Shown here: positions 12,201-23,710 of the stretch, piece after piece
Layout of the letters: each line of letters starts with the position of its first letter
How positions within the stretch are numbered: the stretch's first letter is position 1
Source: Dasyornis broadbenti
Lineage: Eukaryota; Chordata; Aves; Passeriformes; Dasyornithidae
DNA length: 64,000 nt
Assembly (NCBI GenBank): GCA_013397935.1
Contig: VZRN01002962.1
Location: forward strand, 372,001 to 436,000
Direction of reading: 5' to 3'
Translations under genes and position numbers: made by a program
The notes under the pieces: model-generated
Databases searched by the model: none
What the model saw: only the letters and a program-made list of their open reading frames with translations
What the model was told of the DNA's origin: nothing

Positions 12201-15200
12201 TCCCCCAAGTCTTTCTGCCACTGCTACAACACTGAACTTTGCCCATTCTTGTGTCAACACGATTACAACCGGTCAATACAGCTGAACAACCTGCTGTGCA
12301 GTGGGGCTCTCAGATGGTACCACTCACTCTGCCCAAACTAGCTCTGCTTGGAAAGACATGAGAACTTGCTTTTCTTTATCTCTGGACACCCTCAGCAACA
12401 TCAATACAGGACCTACACCTGCTACTGGGATTTTTATACATCTTGAGTTATTGTTCTGACCTGCAAAGTAATCATGATGTCTCCCAGAAACTCACCACTC
12501 CACATTAACTCTTCTCTCTTGGTCTTTCTCAATATTGCGTTTCAGTTTTCACTCTGTCCTCACTTTTTCAGTATTCTCTACAATGAATTTCTGGGTTTTT
12601 TTGTTGTTTTTTTACTGGCACAGGATCTGAAACATAAATGTTTTCAGGAGGTGAATTAGAGATTTTGGCAGTAGAGTGAGGAACTTATGGGCTTTTGGCA
12701 CCTAGAAAAAGAATGGCAAGTGGTTTGAGTTGGTGGGATAAGCACGTTAACTTGCTTTCTTTTTTCCTTTTATTTTTTCTTAGTGGCTACATTTGAATTG
12801 TTATTTATAGATCATGTTTATAAATATACTGGCTTATTATGGTTTTATTTGGCTTTCAATCTATAATATCCCTCATTTAGGCCCAGTAACAAGAATTTCT
12901 ATGTAGAATTATGTATGCATATATATGTGGATATATGTTTTATACACACATATATTTAATTCTACTTATCAACATTATGTATGCATGTCTACACATACTT
13001 TTTAAGGGATGGATATTGGCATTTAAGTCACTCCCATGGGCAGGAGAAGGTAGTAGCTACACCCAAGACAACACTAAGAAAACTTGACTCCAGCAAATGT
13101 ATTCTCCATGCAATGAATTCTGCTTTATCATTCTTTTGGTGACTTAAAACTCCATTTATGAGTTTAGTACGTGCTTACCTTAGGTGTTATGACTATGTCA
13201 TGATTTATGATCAAGAGGGCCTTGAATGAGTCTGCCAGCTATTATGGCTGCCTTACCCTACCTGTTTATTTGTGTGTCCTTACATGAGATGCCAATTTCT
13301 TTGAGGTTAATTGTCTTAGCAGGTGTAACTCTCTGAAGTTAATTATATATGAGGCAGGCTAAGGATATTGCCCTCTTTTCTCAGTGAGAACAGAAGAAGT
13401 GAGACTGAAAGGTCCCTGCTGCTATACAAAAATTGCTGTAAAGAGGTATAGCTGGTCCTGCAATGTGTCTGCTCTTTCTACTCCCAAATATTCTCATCAT
13501 TATGTTTGAGATGAGATCACAAAAGGGTTAAATGAAGTGTTTTTCTAAAGTGTTATGGGATTTGCTGATACTTTGTTATAAAAATAAGAGGGCTACAGGG
13601 GCTGTTGCTTCCTTGACTCTCTAGGAAAAAATGAATCTGTATGTTAAACTAACTGTATTCCCACGCTCTGTCCAGAACAGCATCATGAACAAAGTTGTTT
13701 ATTTAGGCAAGTGGTACCTTGACTATGTGCAATATTAGAGGCATACTCAAAGGGGGAAACAGTAATATTGAACCTTCATAATCAAAGTTTTCCTGATTTT
13801 GGTAAGTTTAACGTGGGAGTCATTGAAGTCCTTCATTCTTTGTTGTTGCAATTTTTTCAGGCTGAAAGTTTTGAGTAGCAGCAAAGATGAGAATTATGTA
13901 AGAGGGAGGGACTTAAAGATGACCACTGGTCATCACTTTACTAATAATTGACATTAAAAGTTATGAGACATTCTGCTTTCTAAATTTTTGGTGGTTTTCA
14001 ATTTTTGTTAAGTATTGGATGGTTTACCTCAAAGTTTTTCAGTAATGAAGTTGAACTCTGTCCAAAATGTGAAGTCAGCACAAGTTCTGAGAGCACATTG
14101 CTCTCTGAGTTCTCACACTTTTAAAGCCTTATAAATTCCATATATGCTCCCTCCTTAGCATGTTCCCTTCTGCTGAGAATAGGATCACCTACCTTGTGCA
14201 GACTGGTTAAATCTGTTGATTTCCCTGTCTTATTTGCCCCTATTTTTCAGCTGTCTGGTGTGTTGAGCTCTTCCCAGACTCAGTGATCACTTGTTTACAG
14301 TGTTGGAGTTGGAACTCTTGGCCAACTGGCAGCTGAGAAGGGAAGAACCACAGCTTCTTGGTGCATTAAATTGTCATATTAGGCTCTAGCTTGGAAAAAC
14401 TTTTGCTGGCTTTGTTTTTTTTTTCCCTAAGCATGACATGACAAATATACTGGGTTTTGATTTGTTGGGTTTTTTGGTCTTCTTTATTTAATTTTGGGAT
14501 ACTAAAAAAAAAAAAAAAAAAAACAACAAAGTTTAGTTATGACAACTCTAACCAGCTCTTCTGCTAGGGTAAGACACGTCTTTTTATTGCAGTGAATTTG
14601 TTTGGTACTGAATTATTTTGCAACCACTAATGAGAGAGTTACCTTAGAAGAAATGGTAAACAAGAAGGATCAGTGTCTTGGGAGGGGGTGTAAGTGAAGA
14701 AATACACATTTGAGACTGACAATTATTTCAACCATTAATCTTCTTCTGGAGGCAAGTGATAGTGATGACAACAATCTGACAAATTGTAAAGCCCTGTGAT
14801 GAATTGAGTCAATTATGATCTTTTGTCTGTCTCACCTGCACTTTATCCTCTGTTCTGGTTACCCCTCAGGGGAACTATTTTTTAGTATTGCAGTCCTGAG
14901 ACAAATTGTAGTTGGGTATAACTTCCATACTATCTGATTCCATTGCAGGGAAGATGGAGCAGGGCAGAAGAGCTTCCTTAAAAAATGGAAGAAGTCTAGT
15001 CTCTTCTATCCCACAAGAACTATGCACAGGCAGGTAATCCTGATTCTGGAACTCTGCCCTGAATACATTTTTAAAGCAGTCCTTTTGTACCTAGCATATG
15101 TATGGTTTCGTACTAAGAGAGCACATGTGTACGGCCATGCACATTTCCCCAGAAAACACGAAAATTGTTCTGGGATACCTGAATTAGCATCCACGCTTCT

Positions 15201-16165
15201 AGGACACAGAATTCTGCACTTTCCTGTGTGCTGTATGTAACTCACCAAATTTCTCAGTATGTTTTGTACATTAACCCTGTTGTGTTTTCACACAGAATCA
15301 CTGTGTAAAATTGCATAGTTGTAATCACTGTTGGAATATTATGTTCAAATGAATGGGTTTGAGCAGGCACAGTGAGAAGAAAGCTACCCAGCAGCGTATA
15401 TGGCTGCATGTCCTAGAAGTTATTTATTTCTTCTTCCTCTGGACAGGTTTTAGAAGAAACAGTTGACCTTTAACTATGCCACTCAAAGCACTCTAAGTTT
15501 GGTAGATGAATTCTGAGAGCCCATTGAAACGATTAAGATGGCTGTAGTGAAGGGGTGCCTGACTACTGAGTCTTGCAGGGCACTGACCTTTCAGCATGGA
15601 GGAAACGCTTTTACAAGACCATGTATTTCTGGAATCTAGGTGACTCAAGGTTAGGAAAGAACTGAACAGAATTTTGCACAGAATATAGTTTGGGATTTAG
15701 CACACAAATTTTACATGTGCCTATGTCTGACTTTGGAATGCCCACATATGGAGAAAAATAAAACGAACTGCTGGCTTCACTAGCAGCTGCTATATAGTCA
15801 ATACTTTTGATCAGACCTATTTTACTAAGGTTCCTGAACATAGATTTATGACCCAACCCCTATAAACCTTGGCTGAAGTTCTTAACAGGAATTCATCTCT
15901 CTTATACTACCCACTACGAGGCCCAAAAACTGCCAATGGTTAAATTCTTTAAGAAAGAAACAGCAGCCATGCCACACTAAGTCATGGGTATACTAGGCTT
16001 GGCACCCTAGCGGAGGAAAACAGTGGCTGCTTGGGGTAAAGTGTAAGAATAGGACAAGCACGGGATGATATTTGTGCAGGATCCACTCCAGACCATTCAG
16101 GGATTCCCTGTACTAGAAGCTGTATATTTGTATTTAATTGCTGTGAGTAATTATTTTTTTCCATT
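12201..16165. other. Non-coding DNA, no gene seen
   Basis: AT-rich sequence with a degenerate TA/TG microsatellite at 12911-12957 and an A20 run at 14504-14523. No open frame in it exceeds about 80 codons and none looks coding. I see no recognisable transposon or RNA gene. Confidence 0.55.
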
Positions 16166-16303
16166 AACTTGTCCAAGCACTTGGACATGTAATTTTTATT
16201 CCCGCTGCATCCTGCAGCAAGTTGTTCCAAGGCTTCACTGTGCTCCACATGAAGAAGCATATCTTCCTGTGCTTCTTGGAACCTGCTGTTTGCTGGGATT
16301 TTT
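16166..16303 (-). mobile_element. Ancient CR1/L3-like LINE 3' fragment
   Basis: The minus strand reads as the degraded C-terminal end of a CR1-superfamily ORF2. On the + strand the landmarks, in order, are AACTTGTCC, GCATCCTGCAGCAAGTTGTTCC (a variant of the familiar 'catcctgtggcaaggagttcc' block), CACATGAAGAAG and AACCTGCTG. The minus-strand peptide around this carries the pattern HVEHSEALEQLAAG, out of frame with the original ORF. Divergence is high, so this is an old amniote-age copy. The family assignment comes from memory of the consensus, not from an alignment. Confidence 0.55.
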
Positions 16304-18784
16304 AGAAAAAAACGTTTGTAATTATTTACCTTTTCTTTGCAGTTCAGGATTTTAGAGGCTTTTTTATTATATCTCATTATCAATGAGATGTCATTAAAAC
16401 TGAACAGGAGCATGAGTACATTTCAGGCTAGAATCTAACAGTAAACTTGTCTGGGGATTTATAGTCATGTTCTAGAACCTCTTCTGTTCCTATATAAACT
16501 CTTCAAGAATAATTGAATCTAGGGTAGACATAAAATGATTCAAGGAAATAAAAATTCATGTTCCATTCATATTGGCAGGAGAGATCGATTGGGGTTGCTG
16601 CAGGAATCATGAGAAATCCTGTTTAGTTACTTTTGAGAGCTGAAAATGCCAGAGTTGAGAATTACGTGAGGTTCTTGAGCAGAAGTGCACGTGTGATTAT
16701 GTACATATGTCCACACTGACACGCACAACTGCCAAGGCCGTCTGTGCTGGAGAAAAGGTGGTGAGTTTCAATTTAGGCAACACAGAGGGAACTTCAGTGC
16801 CCTGGCTTAAAGATGCTGTTGGCTACCATGGAAACCAATCGGAGCTGCTACGTAAGGGACATGTTATCTGTGGGAACGAAATAGGAGTGACTATTTCTCA
16901 ATATCACAACTACCTACATTGATCTTGCACATTAGGATTGTCTTGAGTTATTTGCATAAAGCATTATTCACTTTGCTACAAGTCTCATGTGAGTGGGGGC
17001 AGCCTGACCTTAGCAAGAGTTCAAGGGTTTGATAGTCAACTTGAGAACCTGTTTTATGGTGCACAATTTTAACAGCATTTCGGGTATGGCTCTTCCAGTG
17101 CAGCTTTCATTTCAGTCTTTAAAACCTAAACTCTTTGCAGATGGCAGTATGCATAGAGGAGAAGTGGTGGAAAAGTCTGTTATAAGCTGTCACAGCAAAC
17201 TAAATCTGGCTGTATTCATACAAGTAGCAGTTAAATTACCCCGCAACATCAGCAGTAGCTTCTAAGTGAAAACATGATCATGCGCGATGTTTGAGGGCTA
17301 TCCATCAGTTATGGAGAAGCAAATTTGTATTTCAAGTCATTGCAGAGTCTTTGAAGATAAATGTGGATGTGCATGTCTCTGTATAGAAAACTCTCAATTA
17401 GGGGTCCTTTTAAACATATCAGTTTTAGAGTATTGTGACTTGACAGGCATCAGCAGACGCATCCCTGACTTACACAGGCATAAAAGTCCAACAGATCTGG
17501 GCCTGTGCATCACACAAATGCTCAGTAACTTACTTATGTATGCTTATACTCAGATATAATACACAACATTGTGTAAGCATACACACAACACAAAATAAAA
17601 TAAATGTATGTACGTAACTGTCATTCATGTTGGTTAGAGGAGGAACCTTGCTGAATTTGCTGCTCATCTCACCAATACGAAGTAGAGCATCTGTGAAGTG
17701 AGCTGCATATTAGAAAAGAAGTCAGTACACAGGATGATACAGCACAATTTGGGGGGCTTTTTGATATTCCACATCTCTGATCACTGTAGATTTTTAATGA
17801 AGTTACTATACAATACTGGTAAGAAGAACAGCTAAAGAAAATGCAAATGAGCTCAATAAAGTCTCCAGGGATTTTCGAGTATGTAAGGTTATCCAGCCTG
17901 TTTACAGACCACAGTCTGCTCGAATGAAACAAAATCAAACCAAACCCTTCTCTGAAGATATAATTGGCAACATTAAGAATCTTACAATACCCCAGGGACA
18001 GTAGTTGCATCTTTACTTCACCACATATTATTGTTGAAAATATCATTCAGCTGTTTATTTATCTGGAATTAGCAGATTAGGGAGTAGTGTTTTACTGGAT
18101 ACCAAACATCTGTGATAGCAGTTTCAGAGTTACAGTCTGAAACAGACACTGTATCATCACTTTGGAGAAGAATTTAGGCAAATGCAATTGTGATTATAGT
18201 TTCTTCTTTTTCCTTTCTTTTCCAGGTCAGCTCTGCTAACAGCTATCTGGGCTCAGACCCCAGCTCTTGAATCTGACGTTTTATTAAGCATTCATTTTGC
18301 CACTAGTCTTTCAGAAACAGCCTTGTGTAAGGTATTAAAGAACAAGTAAGCCAAATCAAGATTTCAAGACTCTCATATGGCTTTCATATAGCTGGGCAGA
18401 GTGTGTCTTTTCACAATTGCAAACCTTTCTTCAAGCTGGATGTTAACACTTTCAGAGTAACTTTTAATGCCAAAACAACGTCCTGCCCTTTCAGTTCAAA
18501 GAAAACACAACATCTGTCATAATGTGAAATGTAGATTTAGTGCAAGTGTCAAGTCAGGCACTTGGTAATGAGGTAAAAACCCTTGAGATTTTAAGTCTCT
18601 CTTCCACGCTATCCGATTACAGGGAGGGGAAAGGAAAGAACAGTTTCTTTGGCACTTAGCAGCTTTTCTGTGTCCCTTATCTATCCTTCCCGGACATCTT
18701 CTGTAAATTAGTGGAATTTTCCTGGCAGTGTCCCTGAGAGGGAGGAAGGTGTGATAATGTTTGCTTTGTGGCCGAGAGAAACTG
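16304..18784. other. Non-coding DNA upstream of the CpG island
   Basis: Three successive + strand open frames (16707-16922, 17029-17265 and 17287-17559) occupy much of this stretch, but they fall in two different frames, lack splice logic and match nothing I know. A strong pyrimidine tract plus CAG acceptor ends at 18225, with a possible donor GTAAGC at 18346. This could be a 120-bp exon of an upstream transcript or chance. Confidence 0.45.
16823..16839. promoter_or_regulatory. X-box-like motif abutting a CCAAT box
   Basis: CTACCATGGAAACC resembles the RFX X-box consensus (GTTGCCATGGCAAC), and its last bases overlap ACCAATCGG, a CCAAT (NF-Y) motif. RFX and NF-Y cooperate on some promoters, but usually with a spacer between sites. 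Here the sites abut, so joint function is uncertain. No CpG island surrounds it. Confidence 0.3.
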
Positions 18785-19340
18785 AGGTACACACTAGCCA
18801 CAGTCCAGACCCAGGCTCTGCCCAGAGCCCCCAGCCCCGACCGGGGCAGTGACGGGTCCCCAGGGGAAGGACAGCGATCCCGAAACTGCGGCTACATCCC
18901 GCAGGACACTCCGGGGCGGCGCGGCGGTGGCGGAAGAGGGTGGGAAGGGTGGAAGCAACAGGCTGGTGGCAGCTTCCCAGCCGAGGGGCGGCAGCCGGGG
19001 GCGCGGAGCGGAGCGCGGAGCGGGGCCGGAGCTGGCACAGCAGCACCGCGGGCGCGGAGCGGCCGCTGCAGCAGCCACGGGCGGGCGAGCAGCGTGTGCC
19101 GCTGGGCCACCGAGCCGTTGGGCACGCCGGAGAGCAGAGGAGGCTGCCCCGCGACCCGGGAAGCGCCGGCTCGGGGGAAAGACTCGCAGATGTCTGTGTG
19201 CAGAAGCAGAAATATTTGCCCTTTGGATATCCCCTCTTCTCCCCGCCTCACCCCCACGCCCTCGGTTTTCCGCTAGCCTCTCTCCGCCGTTCTCCCAGGA
19301 AGGCTGGAAGCAGCCACGGGGTAACCGCGGCACGGTAAGG
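18785..19340 (+). promoter_or_regulatory. CpG island, likely promoter
   Basis: The sequence changes abruptly from AT-rich to strongly GC-rich with dense CpG, in contrast to the CpG-poor surroundings. It contains GC-box motifs (GGGCGGGC at 19079-19086; GGGGCGGC near 18912 and 18984), a NotI site GCGGCCGC at 19059-19066, and direct repeats of GCGGAGCG near 19005-19025. In vertebrates such islands usually mark transcription starts. No TATA box is evident. Long open frames on both strands (239 codons + at 18849-19568; 201 codons - at 18794-19399) reflect low stop density in GC-rich DNA rather than proteins. Direction + is inferred from the splice donor at its 3' edge. Confidence 0.75.
19335..19336 (+). 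other. Candidate splice donor at the island's 3' edge
   Basis: GGCACG|GTAAGG matches the U1 donor consensus at +1 to +5. It sits where the CpG island ends, the usual place for a first-exon donor. The next strong acceptor is at 19731, giving a putative first intron of about 397 bp. This is inference from motif quality and position only. Confidence 0.3.
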
Positions 19341-19731
19341 AGCTGGGGTTTCGGGATGCAGATGTCACATTGCCGTGCAAACGACTCCCGCAGTAGCACT
19401 TTATCAGGATTTCAGACTGCATCTTTTATCTCTTTTAGAAAAGCGTATCTCGGAGGAGATGGCCCTCAACAGACCCGCCTTAAAAACATTTTAGTATTGC
19501 TCTTGTGCTTCTGTGCATCCCACTGCGAAGGGGTCCCAGTGGTCCCTTGGGAATACAAGGAGTTGTGAGAAGTTACACGACTGGCCACCAGACGAATCCA
19601 CTCCCTCTACCTTCCCGCGAGTACCTCCCCCTTCTGCTCTTTTTTTCAATAGCAGCCCTTTCTCAAAATCTCAGGTTACTTTGCTAAAGAGTTCTCAGCC
19701 TTATAGTTTCTGCCCTTGTCTCTGCCTCCAG

Positions 19732-20013
19732 CTCCTTAAGAGCCACCCAACCCCAGCGATTGGATTGGGCAGCCCGTCTTGACACACCACTGTGCTGAGT
19801 GCTTGAGGACGTGTTTCAACAGATGGTTGGGGTTAGTGTGTGTCATCACACTCGAGTGGGGATTAGGGGAGAAAGGCAGCCTTGCTGGAGCTGTGTGGTC
19901 TTCCCCAAGTGTGAGCTGCAAGCAAAAGAAGAAATACCTAGCTTTGGTGCAGAAGCGGGAGGAATCGTTTCCAGCAGCTCAGAGGGAAAAATAAAACCCC
20001 ACACTTTGTTCAG
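19732..20013 (+). other. Candidate non-coding exon between strong splice sites
   Basis: The 5' boundary is a long pyrimidine tract ending TCTGCCTCCAG (AG at 19730-19731). The 3' boundary is TTCAG|GTAAAG (GT at 20014-20015). The 282-bp interval is interrupted by stops in all frames except short ones (largest frames about 70 codons, different frames overlapping), so it would be 5' untranslated or lncRNA sequence. With the donor at 19335 it forms a two-exon pattern leading out of the CpG island on the + strand. RNA evidence is needed; the motifs alone could be coincidental. Confidence 0.3.
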
Positions 20014-20036
20014 GTAAAGTAAAAGGCACCTCATTC

Positions 20037-20052
20037 CTCTCTCTCTCTCTCT
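20037..20052. repeat. (CT)8 microsatellite
   Basis: A short CT run within a pyrimidine-rich segment (20031-20085) between the two CpG-rich blocks. The segment could also act as a polypyrimidine tract for the + strand. Confidence 0.85.
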
Positions 20053-20220
20053 TTCTCTGTCTCACTCTTTTTTTCCTTCACGGTTTTCAGAGGAATGCTA
20101 GCACAGCACACTTGTCAAAGCCAGTTGCTGCTGCTTTATCAATGCTGCTATTGTACGGCTGACAGATAACAGCGAGCACTGCCTGATGCCTGGCTGTCTT
20201 CATAGAGCTAACACTCTTAA

Positions 20221-20485
20221 CGCCGCTAAGGTCACGCGTTCCGAGGTGTAGATTGGAAAATCTCCCCTGGAGCGGTGTATCCCAGCCCTGCGGGTGCCTC
20301 CTCTGCTCCCCCCGCAGGCACCGCGCTCCGCTCGGCACACACGTGTGTGCCCGGAGCGGCGCGGGGGAAGCTGCGGCCAGGCACGGGTGGGTGCTGTGTC
20401 TGCGGCTACAAACGCCTCCGTGTTCCACCGGATCCGTGGAAACTGCGTGGTCGGGCGGGAGAAGGAACCGCGGCAGAGTATTTCC
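20221..20485. promoter_or_regulatory. Second CpG-rich block
   Basis: A second CpG-dense segment about 0.9 kb beyond the first, with GCGGCGCGGGGG and TCGGGCGGGAG stretches. It contains an 18-bp perfect palindrome with an E-box at its centre (listed separately). It could be a second promoter, the far end of a split island, or an island-associated enhancer. Overlapping open frames on both strands (for example 20275-20625 + and 20087-20428 -) look compositional. Confidence 0.6.
20334..20351. promoter_or_regulatory. Palindromic E-box, CACGTG core
   Basis: GGCACACACGTGTGTGCC is a perfect 18-bp dyad centred on the canonical E-box CACGTG (bound by MYC/MAX, USF, CLOCK/BMAL1 and HEY/HES-type bHLH factors). 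It lies inside the second CpG-rich block. A dyad this long is unlikely by chance at one site. It could be a dimer-binding site, or a short CA/TG repeat that happens to be symmetric. Confidence 0.45.
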
Positions 20486-20729
20486 TAGGTTTAGATGAGG
20501 ATGCTTCAGCAGTGTGCAGCCTGTCTGGGGCTCAGCTGGGAGGCAAACCAGACTGTTTTGAAAGTGCGTTTGAGAGGTCTGTAAAGTTTGAAGACTCCTT
20601 TACGGAGACCTGCCTGGGCTCCTGATGATCGGCATCGAGATGGTTTGGCTTACACGTGGGCATAAAGTTAAGAGAAAATCAGGAAAGTAGGGAAAGGCAG
20701 GGTGCAATGTAATGCTGCTCTTGCAGCTG

Positions 20730-21115
20730 CAGCAGAGCAGATGGATGTAATTCATTTGCAGATCTGTTTGTGAAAGTTTTACAAGTCATTGAAAACTAAG
20801 TAGCATCACTATAATGGATCATTAAAGACTCGCTATATTTATAGATTCTAAACTAGCAATCTGAAGTGTTAATTAGAAGTAGGCAAAAATTTATGTTTAG
20901 GAAGGAAGAGGGGCAGAAATGTAATTAGAAATTAGTTATGGAAGTACTCTGCTATCATTTTCATTTAATTCCGCTATTAAGTTCATTGATGTCTGGAGCG
21001 TGGGAAGCCCAGCAAATTAACTAAGTCAGAAATGTTATCACTAATTACAGTATGTTACCTTATCAGAGAAGATGTTTTCATTGTTTTATTCTAAATGATC
21101 TAGATGGAGAAATTA
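20730..21115. promoter_or_regulatory. Candidate conserved non-coding element
   Basis: Directly beyond the CpG blocks, about 380 bp carry many homeodomain cores (ATTA/TAAT at roughly eight places, such as GTTAATTAGAAG, GTAATTAGAAATTAG, AAATTAACTAAG and CACTAATTACAG). There are no microsatellites or repeats, and base use is balanced around TCCGCTATTAAGTTCATTG. This texture is typical of developmental enhancers, but conservation itself cannot be seen from one sequence. Confidence 0.3.
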
Positions 21116-21169
21116 GAGGATGGATTAATTTCCTTTTATTTGGTTTGGGGTTTTTCGGTTAAAAATTTG

Positions 21170-21170
<1 letters not shown>

Positions 21171-21214
<44 letters not shown>
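21171..21214. repeat. (TA)n microsatellite
   Basis: About 44 bp of nearly pure TA, ending in TACATATA. Confidence 0.97.
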
Positions 21215-23498
21215 GTCTTCCTGTGCAGAGTAACAAAATTGTTTCTTTTGCACTGTAACAGATCTTCACACTAACTCTCACATACCTCTGGTGCTTATGA
21301 ATTATTGGCCTCCTACTTGTGAAAGAAATCTAACACTGTCCTCACCATTTACAGGTGAGATATTCTATATATAATACTGTATGTCACGTGTTCTGAAATA
21401 AGATCTGTTCAGTAGGTTGAGCAAAGGGATTTATAGCTGGTGCTTTGTGATTTTGGTATTCAACTGTGTAACGATGCCCATAAACCCATGTTTCATGTTG
21501 CACATATATATTTTTGCCTCAAACCAACTATTTTGTTGTTTTTTTTTTCTTGAACAGACTATTTGTCCCCTTTACAGGTTGTTCTCAGCTTGTATTTTCA
21601 AACACACTCTTTAGCATGAATGTGTCCTCAGAAGTCATCCACAGCCATTTGAAACAGAGAATTAGCTAAATCCCAAAAATCACTGCATAACCAGACCAAG
21701 ATTTATGTGAATAAATTTGACCTTTTTGGTTTTTTCTTTCAGTCTACACTTTCTCATTGTAAAAAATGATGGAAACTTTTACAAGCTTAAAATGAAAAAC
21801 AAAACCAAAGGAAAACCTCATTATAGCTCCACATTAAAGTCTTGTATATTTGATTTCTCCTCTTTCTCCCAGTGTGTCCTGTGAGAAGCTCAACACGCCA
21901 GCTTCAGCACACAGAGGTTTAGACTTCCAGCAAAACTAAGGTGCAGCACTGTGAGTTGCAGAGCCTGCTGCTGTCACCGCCTAACTGAAACATGTCCCTC
22001 TTTGTGGGTATCATTGGATCACAGATCAGATGATCTATAAAAAACCATATTTTTTTTCAAGAAAGTGCATAGCTAATTACATATGCCCAGCTTGTTATTG
22101 TTTTACTAGGGAAAAAAAAAAAACAAACTAGTTTCTCTAGCACTGCCAGAAAATCTTGCTGAGAAACTAGGAACAGCAAATCATGTTTTTCCTTCCTTTA
22201 TAATGATGGGGCTGTTTAAAAGACAATGCCCACGGGGCAGTCCAGCTTCTTGTCAAAATGTAATCTACTGTTCCAGATGGTAAACATTCAAAGACATATT
22301 TATGGTGACTTCTACATACCTTCCTTTGACATTGGCTTTTTTTTTTCCCTGAGAGCACTTGTGCTGGGTACACACATGAAGTTCCCATTAGCATCCTAGC
22401 AGCTGTAAAAGTGCTCAGAGCTCACAAAGATGTTCCTCACAGTGAGATAAAAATAATCTTAGGAAAAGATCTGAGACAGTAAAAGTTCCATGATGTGCTC
22501 AAGGTAAAAAATTCCAGAGGTACAAAAAAAATCCATAAACTGCTGCATGAAAGCTGTAACACATTTTTGTTGCGGCTAATTCATCTTTGCTTGATATGGA
22601 ATGCTGAACATACCAGGCATGTCTGTACTATCAACTCTGTTTGTGATGTGAGGCAACCTGCACTGCACAAAAGCTGGAGTGTTTCTTTTTCCCCCAGTTA
22701 GTGAAGATTAGGTGGGATACTTACTGTCTTCATAGACTTTTCAAAGTGTCACCCTGCTTTTTTTTTTTCTCTTACTGCTCTGAGCAGTTAGGTAGAGTAC
22801 AAGAAAACATTTTCCAGCCAGAATGTGTTCTGCCCTGAATTGTCTTAATTATGTGTCAGTTTATTGCTTGTCAGGGGCTTCCTCTTCTTAGCACTCTATA
22901 ATCGAGGTGGGTGAGCTTGTTACATCACAATATGCAACTTCAGTTTCTGCTTCTTGGCAAGTCTCCTTGGCCTTTCATTGATTTTTGTCTCTGTTTCAGA
23001 GGAAAAAATTAATTATGATTGGTGTAATTTACCTTGAAAAAAAAAAGAAAACAAACCCTTGGTGAATTTCCAAATGGCATGTAAATACACCTTCAAAAAG
23101 TAGGCTAAATTAGAGGTCGTTAGGAAAAAAATTGCAGGTAGAAATCCAGAAGTATCCTAGAAATTGCAAGTAACAGCGTGAAAATTATTGTAGCAGCTCT
23201 TACTCCGGTCAGGAACTAATAAAAACAGTTTATTTAAAATGTTGTGATGCTGGGTACAGTGTTCCTAAATGTGGAAGTCATTATAAAATCCACACTCAGT
23301 GGATGTTAGACAGCTATGGAAAAAAAAAGATTTTGAAATATTTGCAAATTCTGTTCTGGCTAGAGCATTTTATTGCAAACTATTTTGAGTTTGCAGGTTT
23401 TTTTATCTAGCTTTGTTTAAGTTACATCCTGCACTTGATATTATATACATATATGACCAAATGTCCATGAGGAGCAGGAGTTTGAGCCTTGTGTAATG

Positions 23499-23710
23499 TC
23501 AGGGCCCGTTCTCACACTGAGGAGGCTGGACACTTGTTGCAGATGTCATGGGAGTCATGGGTTCCATGATTTCCTTAGCTTTAGAAAGAGCTTTGGGGGA
23601 TTTGTGTTTGAGTGGGAAGGCAGACTGATGCGTTAACAATTGAGAAAGCTCCTTTCTGAGCGCCTTGAGAGCTGCAGTGTTCAACAGAGAACGAGGGTCC
23701 CGTGACAACT
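23499..23710 (-). CDS. Candidate terminal coding exon, unknown protein
   Basis: On the minus strand a good acceptor (GGATTCTTTCTGTGTCACCGCAG, AG at plus 23711-23712) leads into 69 codons ending in TGA at 23499-23501. The exon would begin with two bases of a split codon. The peptide starts LSRDPRSLLNTAALKALRKE, a helix-prone segment rich in Leu, Ala and Lys, and ends in a Pro/Met/Thr-rich tail with QPPQCENGP at the C-terminus. The interval is richer in GC and CpG than its surroundings, and an AATAAA (minus strand, plus 23368-23373) lies about 125 bp after the stop, so a last exon is plausible. I recognise no family and cannot place an upstream partner exon. A chance open frame remains the main alternative. 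Confidence 0.22.

Noticed and set aside
12060..12341. Repeat-protein-like frame (Ser-Phe-Leu-Pro units)
   Set aside because: It is a direct translation of the TTCC microsatellite.
18794..19399. 201-codon minus-strand open frame in the CpG island
   Set aside because: It has the same compositional origin, with no domain, signal peptide or splice support.
18849..19568. 239-codon + strand open frame in the CpG island
   Set aside because: It is Gly/Arg/Ala-rich, overlaps a 201-codon frame on the opposite strand and others in the same interval, and its tail leaves the island through the likely donor at 19335. Low stop density in GC-rich DNA explains it.
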